From assembly GCF_030445035.2 (NCBI RefSeq), contig NC_080683.1, positions 87,815,675 to 87,879,674 on the forward strand: DNA of 64,000 nucleotides, read 5' to 3'. The notes under the pieces were generated by a model. The model saw nothing but the letters and a program-made list of their open reading frames with translations, searched no databases and was not told the origin of the DNA. Origin of the DNA: Dasypus novemcinctus. Lineage: Eukaryota > Chordata > Mammalia > Cingulata > Dasypodidae. The first letter of the stretch is position 1, and each line of letters starts with the position of its first letter. Below, one piece after another: positions 24,447 through 35,410 of this stretch. The translations under genes and the position numbers were made by a program.

Positions 24447-25189
24447 TTGCCCTTTATTGGTATAGGAGAGAGCCTTATTTAAACTGCAGCTTTTATATGT
24501 TATGGGGTATGAGAAGGGGTAAAAGGGGAAAGAATGAATTGCCATAAGAGAACAGAGCAGTAAAGGGTAAGTCAGTACCAGGAAGAGGCTGAGCAGACAG
24601 CAGAGTAGAAAGACAGTGCAGAGGTGGAAGGGACAGCTTTTGAACCCGGGCATGGAAGAACTTTGGAATCCTGAGCTCAGAAAAATAATGGGGCAGAGAA
24701 AAACCAAGGGAGCTGCCAAGGCCCCAGCCAGCCTAGGTCTGTAGGGGAGAAGATGGGCATGTGAGGTAGGGGCTCCATTCCAGCCCATCACTCTCCAGAA
24801 GCTTGACTTCAGCGCCTTGGGAACAAAGCCAAACTGGCACAGCTGTACGGGCCACCCTGTGGATGAAAAGCCACCTTCCCTCTGCCAGGTTATAACGTCC
24901 CATCTTCAGGCAGGGCTGTGCACACACCCACGTGCTCACACAGGTACAGTGAGGAGCAAAGCACACGCGGGAGAGTAGGAGGCCTGCTGGAGAGATGAAG
25001 AGTGTCTGAGCTCTGAGAGAGAAAGGACAGCCTGGGTTTCATAAACTAAAAATAACTTGGTGCCAACGCATCCCATCGGGAAGAATGGGAGAAGGGAGTG
25101 CTTTCTTATTCCCAACCCCAGCTGCTTTCTCACGGAGAGACTGCAGGGTTGTTTTGATAAGGAAATGTGATCAAACATTAGGGGTCATT

Positions 25190-25760
25190 CCGTTGGATCT
25201 GAAAGGCATTTAAAATTTAATGGCCTCATCTGTGCTCTTTTTTTTAGCCTTCTGCAGCAGTTGCCTGCAATTCATGCATGCTTTTTAAAGGCTAATCTGA
25301 AATTGCCTGCAGCAGAAAAATGATTTGAATTTAGGATATTTCTGAGATTTCCATTCTGCGATGTGTAAAACATAGATTTAATTTAGATAAACTACCCTGT
25401 ATAATCTGAGTTTTATTTCTGAGTACGTGTTAAAGAATGCCAGCAAATATTACTGCCTTCTCCTCCTCTGTTTTCAGAGAATTTGAGAGTCACTAACTGC
25501 TTAATCCTAACAGCAGCAAGCTTTAATATTTTCTGCCTTTGTACCCTCCAAAAATGAGTATCCCAGAATTAAGAATCTTTCTCCTCATTTTGCCCAGACT
25601 TCCCTCCCAGTCAGCCAGCCTCACACAAGCGGTCTCACCCACCCACCCTCGTGACGGTCGTCAGCAGAATGACTTGGCGCTGCTGCAGCAGATTAAAAAA
25701 TGACTGTGGGATATTGCCTTATGGATCAAAGCTAGGCTGGCAGTTGAGCAACAGCCTGAT
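25190..25760. promoter_or_regulatory. candidate conserved noncoding block
   Basis: A stretch free of recognisable repeats, with homeodomain-like TTTAATTTAGA and repeated CTGCAGCAG/CTGCAGCAGA motifs (25253, 25308, 25682) in A/T-rich context. It looks like the usual texture of a conserved intronic element, but conservation cannot be seen from one sequence. Confidence 0.25.
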
Positions 25761-26218
25761 TTCAGATAAGGGTACATCGTTATTTGATTTTTTTTTTTTT
25801 TTAAATCAGTAACTCGTCACAGGTGAAACATCTTAAAAATCCCATTCCTCTTATCCAGGGGAATAGAGAAAAATCTAAAAACATGACAAGGACTATGCCA
25901 GGGCCTTAATAACACACAGACACAGCTTAGCAATACCCCATCCCAGCAGCCAGAGCACTTGTAAACTGTATTGATGGTAATTGCCCCCAAAGAAACAACA
26001 ACAAAATAAAGTAGTGATTTGAAAAACGTTAAGGATTCAGGCTATCCACCATCTAATAATGTGTCCAGTCACAGTCCTCACCCTTACGGGTGTTGGATGT
26101 GTTTTACAGTGTCTTTCACCTCACATTAAAGGCCTCATATGCAGCGAATGATCTGGCCAAGGAGTGGTTTCCAGCTCCAGCTAAGACAGAACACTGGCCT
26201 CTGGAGCCAATCTGATCT

Positions 26219-26267
26219 GCTAGTCCTCTGGTCTGCCTTGACTCTGTGGGCAGACCAGAGGACTAGC
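26219..26267. repeat. perfect 19-bp inverted repeat with 11-nt loop
   Basis: Arm gctagtcctctggtctgcc (26219-26237) is followed after an 11-base loop by its exact reverse complement (26249-26267). No mismatch and no recognised transposon around it. Confidence 0.95.
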
Positions 26268-26770
26268 CTGGGTAATCCAAACAGGACATGAAATAATTCA
26301 AGAAATCCCCTCTGTGTTCTCCTATTTGGCAAGAGCCGATATGAATGCCTAAACTGGCTCCAGAGACATCTAGACACTATAGACAGGGCAGACAACCCCA
26401 GGAAATGAGCACCCCATCAGTGGGCCTTACCTTGGAATTTATGATAACTTATCTCCCCAATATTTCAGAGTTAAACTCATTTATAATTTTCCTACATGTG
26501 GTTCTTCTGCCCCTTTTATTTGAACCTATAATTAGCACTACACCTGTTAAACATATGTCCAGACTTAAAGCTTTGTTCTGTTTACTAGCTGGTTGAGCCC
26601 TGAATCTCAGCTGAGTTGCAGCCAACACCTACTCTCCAGTCCATCAGACTCCCCCAGGACAAATAACAGAAGGATGATGATAGACAACGCCCATCAAAAA
26701 AAACACAGTTCCAGTTCCATCCCTCTGCCCCATGGGATCTAAGCCCCCTCTTAGTCAGAAGCAGAGCAGG

Positions 26771-27187
26771 CGGAAGTGTACTTGGTCCAATGGATAGGTC
26801 ATCCGCCTACCACATGAGAGGCCCGCGGTTCAAACCCTGGGCCTCCTTGACCCATGTGGAGCTGGTCCATGCGCAGTGCTGATGTGCACAAGGAGTTCCC
26901 TGCCATGCAGGGGTGTCCCCCGCGTAGGGGAGCCCCACGCACAAGAAGTGTGCCCTGTGAGGAGAGCCGCTCAGCGCGAAAGAAAGTGCAGCCTGCCCAG
27001 GAATGGTGCCGCACACACAGAGACCTGACACAGCAAGATGATGCAACAAAAAAGAAACACAGATTCCCAGTGCCCCTGATAAGAATAGAAGCAGTCACAG
27101 AAGAACACACAGGGAATGGACAGAGAGAGAAGACAACAGAGGGGGGGCAGGGGGGTGGATAAATAAAAAATCTTAAAAAAAAAAAGG
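26771..27187 (+). mobile_element. DAS-III-type SINE, copy 5
   Basis: Flanked by perfect duplications agaagcagagcagg (26757-26770, 27188-27201). The A-box region reads ttggtccaatggatagg, one change from the other copies; B box ggttcaaaccc intact. Confidence 0.95.
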
Positions 27188-27254
27188 AGAAGCAGAGCAG
27201 GCATCACCATCCCTAAATCCTCAAGGTTGAGGAATGAACAAACATAAGGGGGAA

Positions 27255-27670
27255 TGCATCTATGGGCTAAAGTAGACATTATAATTCTAGTAATGGAAGA
27301 ACTTATAGAATTGATATAAAGACAGTGGTCACCAGAGGTTCTGAGGGGAGGAAGAGGGGAGAATAGATGTAACACGAGGCATTTTTGGGACATTGGAATT
27401 GTTCTGCATGACACTGCAATGATGGAACCTGGCCATTTTACATTTTGTCAAGACCTATAAAATTGTGTGGTGCAAAGTGTAAACCATAATGTAAACTATA
27501 GACCATGGTTAATAGCAATGCTTCAATATGTGTTCATCAATTACAGCAAATGTACCACACTAATAAACGATGTTGTTAATGGGGGAAGGTATGGGGAGGG
27601 GGAGAAGGTGGGGTATGTAGGGATCCCCTATATTTTCGATGTAACATTTATGTAATCCAAAACGTCTTTA
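27255..27670 (+). mobile_element. old retroposon 3' end, L1-type
   Basis: 'gtaaactatagaccatggttaatagcaatgcttcaatatgtgttcatcaattacagcaaatgtaccacactaat' is a recurrent mammalian retroposon 3' motif and the segment ends in an A-rich tail. Subfamily not assigned. Confidence 0.5.
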
Positions 27671-28329
27671 AAAATAAACAAAAAAATTTGAAAAAAAAAA
27701 ATTCCTGAACTCCAAGCAGTGCTCCTGTGTGGCGACAGTGGCTGCCCGGACTCCCCCAGCCTTTTGCCCTGGGGGCAGCTTTACCTTTTGCCCTGAGAGG
27801 TGAGAGAAATAGACATCAAAGAAGCTTAGCTGAAAGGAGCCTAAGTCTCCACCAGGTGTTTGATAGATCCTGGGAACTGGGAGTAGAAAAGCATAATGAA
27901 ACAAACTCCCTTTCCCAGATGGGCTAACCATCTACAAGCAGGAGATAAAATTAACTTACATGAATAATTACTAAACAATAAGTCTTTTAAGACCACCCAT
28001 TACAGCGGCTCCTCTGGGACTCCCGTTTACCCCAGCTGTGATCGGTTTGCAGGGTATTTAGACGTAATCATATTAGTTCACCAGCTCTCCCTGCCAACCT
28101 CCACACTCCTATGATGAAGAAATCCAGACCCAGCGAAGCCAAAGTAATTGCCTAAGTCGCCGGGCCAGAGAGTCAAAACTTGAAATCAAGTTTCTTATCC
28201 TTTAAAAAATTACTTGATCTCTTTTGTCCCCTTTCTTTTAAAAATATCCTCCTATTCTAAGAGACCATGTTGAACTTAAAAGTCACAAGAAGCTTGATTA
28301 GCTTCTAAGATCAAGTAATGCATTTCTCC

Positions 28330-28760
28330 CCTGGTTTTCCCTGAAGTCTCTCTCGGTCCCGCTCCAGCCCATGCTGGAAGGGGTAAGGGCGGCGGGAGAG
28401 GGGCTGAGAAGGCAGCCCACAGCCAGCACCGAGCAGAGCCGGACTTCCCGGCCTCAGGACATGGTGTTGATTTCTTTTTTCTTTTTTTCCCCTGCGTGAG
28501 ACAGAGATCAAGAAAACTTGGGAGTTCTCCTTCCCTCTCTGCCACTGACGTGTTGTGGGGCTAGACTCCAGTTACTCAATCTTTGCCTTTCCCGGCTCCC
28601 TCCTTGGGGAAGCGGGGCTGGTATTTTTGAGGGAAACTTGTGGCGACATTAAGCACGCCAACAAATGGTTCCCAGGCAGCTCGGAAATGTACCAGCGTGC
28701 ATGCCTCCGCTCCGCAAAGAGTTAATCTCCACTTGCCCGTCTGCAACACTAAACCACCAA
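28330..28760. promoter_or_regulatory. moderately CpG-containing unique stretch
   Basis: Contains scattered CpGs (ggcggcgggagagg at 28390; tccgctccgcaaag near 28707) in unique sequence. It may be the left shoulder of a TRAF3IP2 promoter region. No start site can be placed. Confidence 0.25.
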
Positions 28761-28956
28761 CACATTCTCATGGCAGAAACGCAACTGTCATTTTCTCAGC
28801 CCGAGCTGGACGCTACACAAACAAGTTCAAGTTGGAGAGAGAAAGGCGGAGGAAAGTAAAGACAGACAATCCCAGCAAAGGCGAAAACAGTGTTTTGGAA
28901 ACTGGGTCAGAGGTTAAGGAATAAATTTAGGATGGTGGCAACCCTGATTAACTCAC

Positions 28957-29080
28957 CTCGGACGCACCACGGACCAGACAGGGAGGGTGGTCGCCTCTCT
29001 CTCTCTCCAACCTTGGGTCACTCACTCTCGGCCCTCCTCCGCCCTCTCCAGGCCCAGGTAAGTCGTAGAACAGGCTCCGA
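28957..29080 (-). promoter_or_regulatory. alternative candidate 5' exon (minus donor), with an opposed plus-strand donor
   Basis: On the minus strand CCGAG|GTGAGTTAA ends a G+C-rich stretch at 28957. On the plus strand CCCAG|GTAAGTCG occurs 100 bp away (exon end 29057). A plus-strand ETS-like caggaagtgg follows at 29082. Either could be an alternative first exon of TRAF3IP2 or of an antisense transcript. Both being real would require overlapping opposed exons. Confidence 0.2.
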
Positions 29081-30024
29081 AGCAGGAAGTGGAAGTTATA
29101 TGCAAATTTCTACTGGGGCTAGAAAGCCTCCGCTCCAAAAACTCCCTGTGGGTGAGTAGTGAATCAACAGCTGAGAAGTCACTTTACTTCTTAAAACAGA
29201 AACCTCCTTCATTCACCAGAAATGACTAGCGACCAATTAGACTGCGTTTTTGTGTTCACCACCCAGCTAAGGCACTGCGTGCGAGGGAATGTCCGCGCGC
29301 TATTGGGGTACCCGACCCGCTGGAGAAGGTGTCACGTGGAGGGACATAGACTTGAGTGTTAAGATCAGTTACTCATTAGCTACAAAGGGCCAGAGAATAA
29401 GGAAGAGTATGAAGAGGGAGATTGAGATCCACACTATCTTCTCTAACTGCTTCAAACAGCAGCATTTGCTGGACATGACCACAGAGGGAGGGTTCCTTTC
29501 TCCTACCCCTGCACACACACCCACACATACACTGTCCTCTGGCCTGCTGCACCCCAGTTTTTCATGACCTCAAGTTTAAATCCTCCCCTTCCCTTCCCAT
29601 TGTTCAATCAGTAACCAGCAGAATTGATCGCCTTTCCAGCAGGAAGGCGGTGCTGGCAGCAGGATGATACCACGGAAATCTGTAAGAATACACAGACAGC
29701 TCCCATTTGAGGCTGCAGAGTGTGGTGGGAACTGTGGCAGCGGGAGCTGTGGAGTCACAGGAGCCTGGGTGTGAATCCAGCTCTGCCCCTGGCCAGCTGG
29801 GCATCCTGGGCAGGTAAATTGTGCTCCCGGGGCTGGACCTGCCTGTTGAAGAGTCCAAGGATCAAGCTGACAGTCTCGCTAATCCTCTTGCAGGGGCCAG
29901 GCTCTGTAGCATCACATCCAGATGATGCTGAGCGTGTGAAGCTGGTTGTTTCACATTCTGTAAGCAGAGGAAATGTGGTTAGTTTTTTAACTAGCAAATT
30001 CAGGTTATAGGCATCTTGGGATCT

Positions 30025-30345
30025 TCTTACAATGGAATATCACGCAGTGGTTAAAAAGAATAAAAATCAATGTCTACATGTTAATACAGAAAAGTGGCTT
30101 TGAGATCTTATTGGGTGAAAAGGTATTTAATTTTGGCTATATAGAGATTTATATTTATTCCCCACTGGCCCCAGCACCTAACACCCTGCCCAGAACATAG
30201 TAGGCAACCATTCTGTATCTATTAAATGACCAGATAAGAAATGTCCAGAAGGAGGTGTGCTAAACTGTTACATGGTAGTCACCTCAAGGAAATGTGATTG
30301 CGGGAGATGAGTGAGACTGGTGGACTTGTGTACTATAATATATAC
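30025..30345 (+). mobile_element. old L1-type fragment, with short L2/MIR-like insert
   Basis: 'acaatggaatatcacgcagtggttaaaaagaat' is an L1M ORF2/3'UTR motif. Middle part (30160-30235) resembles an L2 3' end. Confidence 0.45.
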
Positions 30346-31174
30346 ACAGACGAGCCATTTGGTTCCTTTTCCACAAGCCTGTAGCAGTCATTAATGGAGA
30401 TTTTTTAATGAAGATTTTTTTAAAATAGTACTTATGACCTTGGACTTGAACTACCTGCCTCAAAATTATTATAATAATATTTTTGGTGGGGAAAATAGTA
30501 TTCTCTGGATGGTGTTGACTCTGAAAAAGCTACTGGTGTTCAGAGACAAGAGCAGAAAAAAGAAGAAAGGCAGGGGAGGAAAAGGGAAAGGGAGGAGTGA
30601 AAGTACATTTCATTTTTCTTAGCATTCCTTACATGGATTGGGCAAAGCCTCAAAGGTGCTCCTGTTAAGATCCACCTTTGAAATATGACCTAGCAGGGAA
30701 AACAAGGGGATTTTTCCCCCCCAGCTTTCCCACCAACTGTTTCCCCGGATGTGGGGCCCAAGGGCAGGGAGGAAGAATGCCAGGTGCCGACATGCTGACT
30801 TTAATTGCTGTTAGCTGGGCCTTCCTTCTGTCTACATTTACCCTTAGCAGACGGCGGGCACTTGGGAGAAGGAGTTAATGGCTCTGATGGAGGAAACTCT
30901 GCCCTGGCCCCTCCTGAAAAGCAGCTTAAGGAGGTAACAGTTTAGAGAGAGTGTCCAGGACCCCAGAAGCTTCTGTCTGGACATGCCTGAGGGAGTTTCC
31001 GTGAGAGGTGGACGACAGGGAGGCCGGGAAAGGAGCCCCCAGGAGCCTCCCACTGGTGCTTTCAGGCTAACCATACCCCTAGTTAGCTGCTGTCACAGGA
31101 GAAAACCCTTCACGGAGCACCGTCTAGAAGCTAAGTCCATCGCTTGTTAGCAAGCTAATCCTGCAAACGGTCCA

Positions 31175-31285
31175 ATGAGATGCTTTTACCAAACTCATTC
31201 CTGCTTTACTTTTGAGGAATCGGAGGCTCGGAGACATGCAAGAACTTCTCCAAAGCCGCACAGCTAGGCCTGGAGAAGGAGTCCA
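31175..31285 (-). mobile_element. MIR fragment
   Basis: 'gaggaatcggaggctcggagac' and 'ttctccaaagccgcacagctagg' are reverse-complement MIR core. Confidence 0.6.
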
Positions 31286-31902
31286 GCCTGGAGCTGTCTG
31301 CTTAGGAGTGTCATTTCCCTCCATCTCCTGCCCCCTTCCTCCTCGCTCCTGCTGTCATCTGTTCTTCCCACAAGCTTGGGTGGAGCAGCTCTAACTTCTT
31401 TGCACAACTCTTGACAACGCTTTAAGGGGGGGCGGGGGAAGGGTGTAGGCAATAAAAGGGTGGGGCTGTGAGGATGCCAGTCAGCTCCACGCTGGGTTTC
31501 CACGGTGATGGTTGCTGTATAAACAGTAGGTAGAGGAGTCACGATGTGAATCAAGTCCAGGAAGGGAGGATTTGTGCTGGCCAAAGGCTAGGCTGCTTGC
31601 TCTGTATTCTTGCAAAAGAAGACAATTCTAATTCTGGCATAATTAGATAAATGTCAGCTCCCCCAAACCTCAATAAATCAAAAAACAAACAAAATAAATA
31701 GCCCATTCGGACCTAATGCTCAGAAACTCTCCATTCTACAGCATTAATCTATTAAAGGAAAGAAAAAGGAAAAGGAAAAGATTCATTCCTTGGCCATACC
31801 TTAATTTTCCATTTTAAATGCTATGACTTCAAGTGCTAAAAGGACAGAGTGAAATTATGACATACCACGTGGAGGAGGAGAAAACTCCCACCATGCACTT
31901 AC

Positions 31903-32110
31903 CTGAGAGCGGGCCTCATGGAAAGAACTCCCGGCGCCGGCGCACTGGCCGGCCCCTCTCGCCACATCCTTTCTGCTCCCAGCCACAGAGGAGTCACCGT
32001 CAGGACAGAGGCAGGAAGAAGCGCCGCAGCCACCAGGGTCTGGTCCTACCCTTCCAGCTTTGCTCCAGTCCCACGACCTGCAGTGAGGGCAAGCCACGTT
32101 CCAAACATGT
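31903..32110 (-). promoter_or_regulatory. candidate TRAF3IP2 5'UTR exon and CpG-rich promoter patch
   Basis: On the minus strand, CTCAG|GTAAGTG at 31903 is a near-perfect donor directly below a CpG-rich patch (31930-32060, with the cggcgccggcg and ggccggcc clusters). Joined to the first coding exon it would leave an in-frame stop four codons before the junction, so it would be 5'UTR and translation would begin at MNRS. Its distance upstream (16.6 kb) is of the order expected from memory of the human gene. The start site cannot be placed; no TATA box is evident. A donor of this quality can occur by chance about once per window, so this remains a candidate. Confidence 0.35.
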
Positions 32111-32744
32111 GCTGGTGCTAGGCAGGCAACTAGAAGATTCTAAATGCCAAGCCTTTCTCGGGTCTTTTTCAGAAGCAAAAACAACGATAAGGCAGGAAGT
32201 TCCAAACTAACAGCCACACAAAAGAAGGTGGCGGCACCCAGTCCAGAGGGGCTTCCTCGCCCAGGCAGATGCTGCACTGGACCACCACCCTCGTCCCCCG
32301 TGCCCCCTCCCCCATCCCACCGAGCCCCGGGACCCTGGTGCCCTTCCCTCTGCGTGGTTCCTTTATGGAACCCGATCCTGCTGTCAGCGGATTCAGTCAG
32401 GGACTTTCAACTCTAGCAAAGAGGTCCTGGTAACAGCTCAAAAGGGAAAGTTTAGCTTTCAATGTTTTTCTTTCTAAGAGGTTCCCTGACCCCAGTACAG
32501 ACTGATTCATCTCCTTCCCTGACCAAGGGATATTGGGAGAAGCAGCCCCTAGTAAGACACAGATAGTCCTCTTCTATCCTTTCCCCAGGGCAGGTGCCCA
32601 TTCACCTTATGTTTTCATACTTCAAGGGGGGCACTCAGAACTTTCCATGCTCATCTGGATCTGGAATTGTTGGCGGTTCTGCTTGCTAAAAAACTACTAA
32701 GTCCTACCTCGTTGGACTGCTCATTGCCACCACCCCAGGAGTAG

Positions 32745-32900
32745 CAGCTAACCCTCATAGAGCACCAAGTACCAGCACTAGTCTAAGCACACTGCAAGTA
32801 TTTCCTGATTTACTGTGCACAGCACCTTCATGAGGAAAGTACTCTAAAATAAGATTGGCTACCATTTACTGAGCAACTATGCTGTGCCAGGTACTTTTCC
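32745..32900 (-). mobile_element. MIR fragments, two adjacent
   Basis: Two MIR-like 3' motifs: 'ctcatagagcaccaagtaccagcactagtctaagc' and 'accatttactgagcaactatgctgtgccaggtac'. Confidence 0.6.
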
Positions 32901-33035
32901 TTTTCTGTATACTGAAGCTTAGAATTTTATTCACCAGAACCCCAGATCACTGCTCCCCAAGAGATAAAAGCAAATAATGACCAGATGCTGCTTCCTATGG
33001 GGACTGAAGGCAGCAGGTCTCTATTTAGGTCTTTA

Positions 33036-33160
33036 TTTCATGGGTAATCAGGCTCCAAAAGCTCTGTCCCTGGCTGGCACCTCTGTGTGAAGAAAGTGTC
33101 TCCTGTCCTCCAGGGGATGTGACCTCTCCCCCAGCGCACAGCTTGGAGAGGGAGGAGAAG
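33036..33160. repeat. local direct duplication, copy A
   Basis: About 125 bp sharing roughly 80-85% identity with 34868-34990 in the same orientation, including the exact core tggctggcacctctgtgtga. The flanks do not match. Confidence 0.85.
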
Positions 33161-33454
33161 TGTTTGGAAAGGGACATGGAGAAAATAGCAGGGAGCGCAG
33201 CAAAAAGGTGGAGCAGGTGCAGCTGCGTAGGAGCAGGGACTTTGTGGAGGAGAGAGTCAGAGGGCCCGGGAGGGATGGGCTACACTTGCCATGCAATCCA
33301 TTGTGAAAAGCCCTGCATCCCTACAAGGAAACCTGGCAGAAATCGACATTCTTTCCCAAGTCTTCCCTAGTTGGATTTACTCAATTGTTTGATTTTTGCA
33401 CAAGTCCATGGGCAGGTTTATTCAGGTTACAATTAAAAATCCCTGAAGCAACCC

Positions 33455-33545
33455 TGCAAGGCGTGCTTTATTACTTTCATTTTTCAGGTGAGGAAATTGA
33501 GGTTTACTCGGGCCACACATCTGGGTTTCAAATCCAGATCCAACT
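33455..33545 (-). mobile_element. MIR fragment
   Basis: 'ttactttcatttttcaggtgaggaaattgagg' followed by 'cacacatctgggtttcaaatcc' is reverse MIR. Confidence 0.65.
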
Positions 33546-34192
33546 CCCTCCGGAGGCCACGCCTCCCCCCTGCACCAGGCCACGTGGTGGCCACTTGGAG
33601 AAACCGAGGACTCCGGCCCATGCTGAACCACACAGATCCATCTCAGGAGGCTGTAGACTCGCCCTCTGTGTCCTTTTCACTCTTTCAGTTGTCCTCCCAC
33701 CAACATTGCTTTTTCTAGTGTCTTTATTCTCTCCTCTGCCTCTCCCTCATCAAAACCTTCTCTCAAAGAAAAACCTGATCATTCATTTATACCTAAGTTA
33801 CATTGTGTGAATTTGAATCAAGGCACTTCCTCTCTGAGGGGTGTTTGCATTTTAAGCCTCATCTCTCTCTATGAAATGAAAGGCTTTGTTCCGTATTAAA
33901 GAAATTTCAGGCACCAGGGAGCACGTGGGGAACAAGTGAAGGTGGTGGTGGCAGGTAGGAGAACCATAAGCCAAAGAAATGCACTACCTGGTGAAACCTT
34001 TAGGCACAACGTTAACAGGGAGATGTGTTCTATGGAGGGGCTGATCCTCCAGGGCTCCACAGAGATGTACGTTGTGAAAGATGGACAGTTCTCGTTAGAC
34101 CCTCCTTGTGGAGGAAGATTGGCTACCTGATTCCTGGTCAAAACCCTGGTTTGTTATTAGACTGTGCACATCCTAGAAAAGAGGCTCTAGAA

Positions 34193-34422
34193 CAAGGGTT
34201 CTTAACCAGGGGCCGGGGACCCCCAAAGGGTCCATGGAAAGATATCAGGGGGTCCATGGGCTTGAATTGAAAATAGAAAAAAATATTCTGTGACAACATG
34301 TTGGTGCAGTTGTGATATATTTATTAAATAATATGAAGTGTAGTGTGGACTTAGTAAGGGGTCTGTGGTTTTCACCTGACTGGCAAAGGGGTCCATGGAA
34401 AAAGAAAGGTTAAGAACCCCTG
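34193..34422. mobile_element. complete nonautonomous hAT element with terminal inverted repeats
   Basis: Terminal inverted repeats read caagggttcttaacc (34193-34207) and, reverse-complemented, caggggttcttaacc (34408-34422). The flanking 8-mers ctctagaa (34185-34192) and atctggag (34423-34430) are diverged forms of the nTCTAGAn target duplication typical of hAT elements. 230 bp, no coding sequence. Confidence 0.85.
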
Positions 34423-34754
34423 ATCTGGAGGGTCGATTTCCTCCAAGTATCATTTCCCTGACAGCTTTTAATGCCTCTTCTCCACCTGTTACATTGTGAA
34501 ATTCCGGGCCAAAGCAGCCGGGTGCAAGAGCCAAAATTTCTGTCCACAGAATCTGAGCAATCATGCCTTGATTAGCGTCAAGAACACATTTTAAGTACCC
34601 ACTGACCTAGTGTGGTGCGGAGAACCTAAGGTAAATCATACGGACATGACTGCTTGCCTTCTGGGTGCTTACACCCAAGACTGAACAGTGCCAGGGAGCA
34701 GAAAAGACGTCACGTCAACAGTATCAAGAGCCTCGTGGTGAAGAGTCCTGGCTG

Positions 34755-35125
34755 TGGGTCAGGCGTCCTGGTTTGTGTCCCTGCCAGCAGCACGACCTTG
34801 AGAAAGTTGCTTCGCTTCTCATAACTTCAGTTTCTTCATCTGCCTAATGCACTTAGTAAAGTCTCCATTTCAGGGGTAATTAGGCTCCAAAGGCTCCGTC
34901 TCTGGCTGGCACCTCTGTGTGAAGAAAACGTGTCCTGTCCTTGGGGCATGTAGCCTCTCCCCCAGCAGCCAGCTTGGAGAGGGAGGACCAGGGGAGGTTT
35001 TAGCCCACGTGCCTCCTCAGCTGGGCAAGAACTGCACAATCTACTCAGCAGGCCCCAGGCGGGTGTTGTGAGGAACAGGTTACATAACCTATGTGCAGTG
35101 TCTGGCATTGTGCTCAACAAGTTAG
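34755..35125 (+). mobile_element. MIR split by duplication copy B
   Basis: The left part carries MIR 'cagcacgaccttgagaaagttgcttcgcttc' and 'cagtttcttcatctgcctaatg'. The MIR continues only at about 35066 with 'gtgttgtgaggaacaggttacataa' and 'agtgtctggcattgtgctcaac'. The sequence between (about 34860-35050) is foreign to it. Confidence 0.65.
34868..34990. repeat. local direct duplication, copy B, inserted in a MIR
   Basis: Pairs with 33036-33160, 1.83 kb away in the same orientation. Because it interrupts a MIR, this looks like the derived copy. Confidence 0.8.
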
Positions 35126-35254
35126 CTGCTATTATAAGAGCAAATATTAAATAAACGTGTAACTCAGTTAATACATACCGATAATCAGTTACCAGTCGAT
35201 ATTGTAAGGGGAAAAACTCAATAAAATACAAGATAATATTGAAATATTCACATG

Positions 35255-35410
35255 TAGCAATAAGACTATTTTTATAGGGGCAAAATTCCACCATTTTAAC
35301 CATTTTAAATTGTACATTTCATAATGTTATGGAACCATCACCACTAATTCCAGAACATTTTTATCAGCCCAAGAAGAAATCCCATACCTGTTAGCAGAAC
35401 ATGACATTTT
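35255..35410 (-). mobile_element. L1 3' end, antisense
   Basis: 'tgtacatttcataatgttatggaaccatcaccactaattccagaac' is the reverse-complemented terminal part of an old L1 3'UTR. Confidence 0.75.

Larger units (their letters stand above)
15293..31902 (-). other. TRAF3IP2: TRAF3IP2 inferred first intron (upstream end uncertain)
   Basis: The lower end is certain (acceptor of the first coding exon). The upper end rests on the candidate 5'UTR donor at 31903. The span carries four DAS-III SINEs (15343, 20320, 24045, 26771), L1-type 3' ends, an L2 and MIRs, plus unique sequence at 25190-25760 that may be conserved. If the donor at 28957 is the real one, the intron is 13.7 kb instead of 16.6 kb. Confidence 0.45.
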
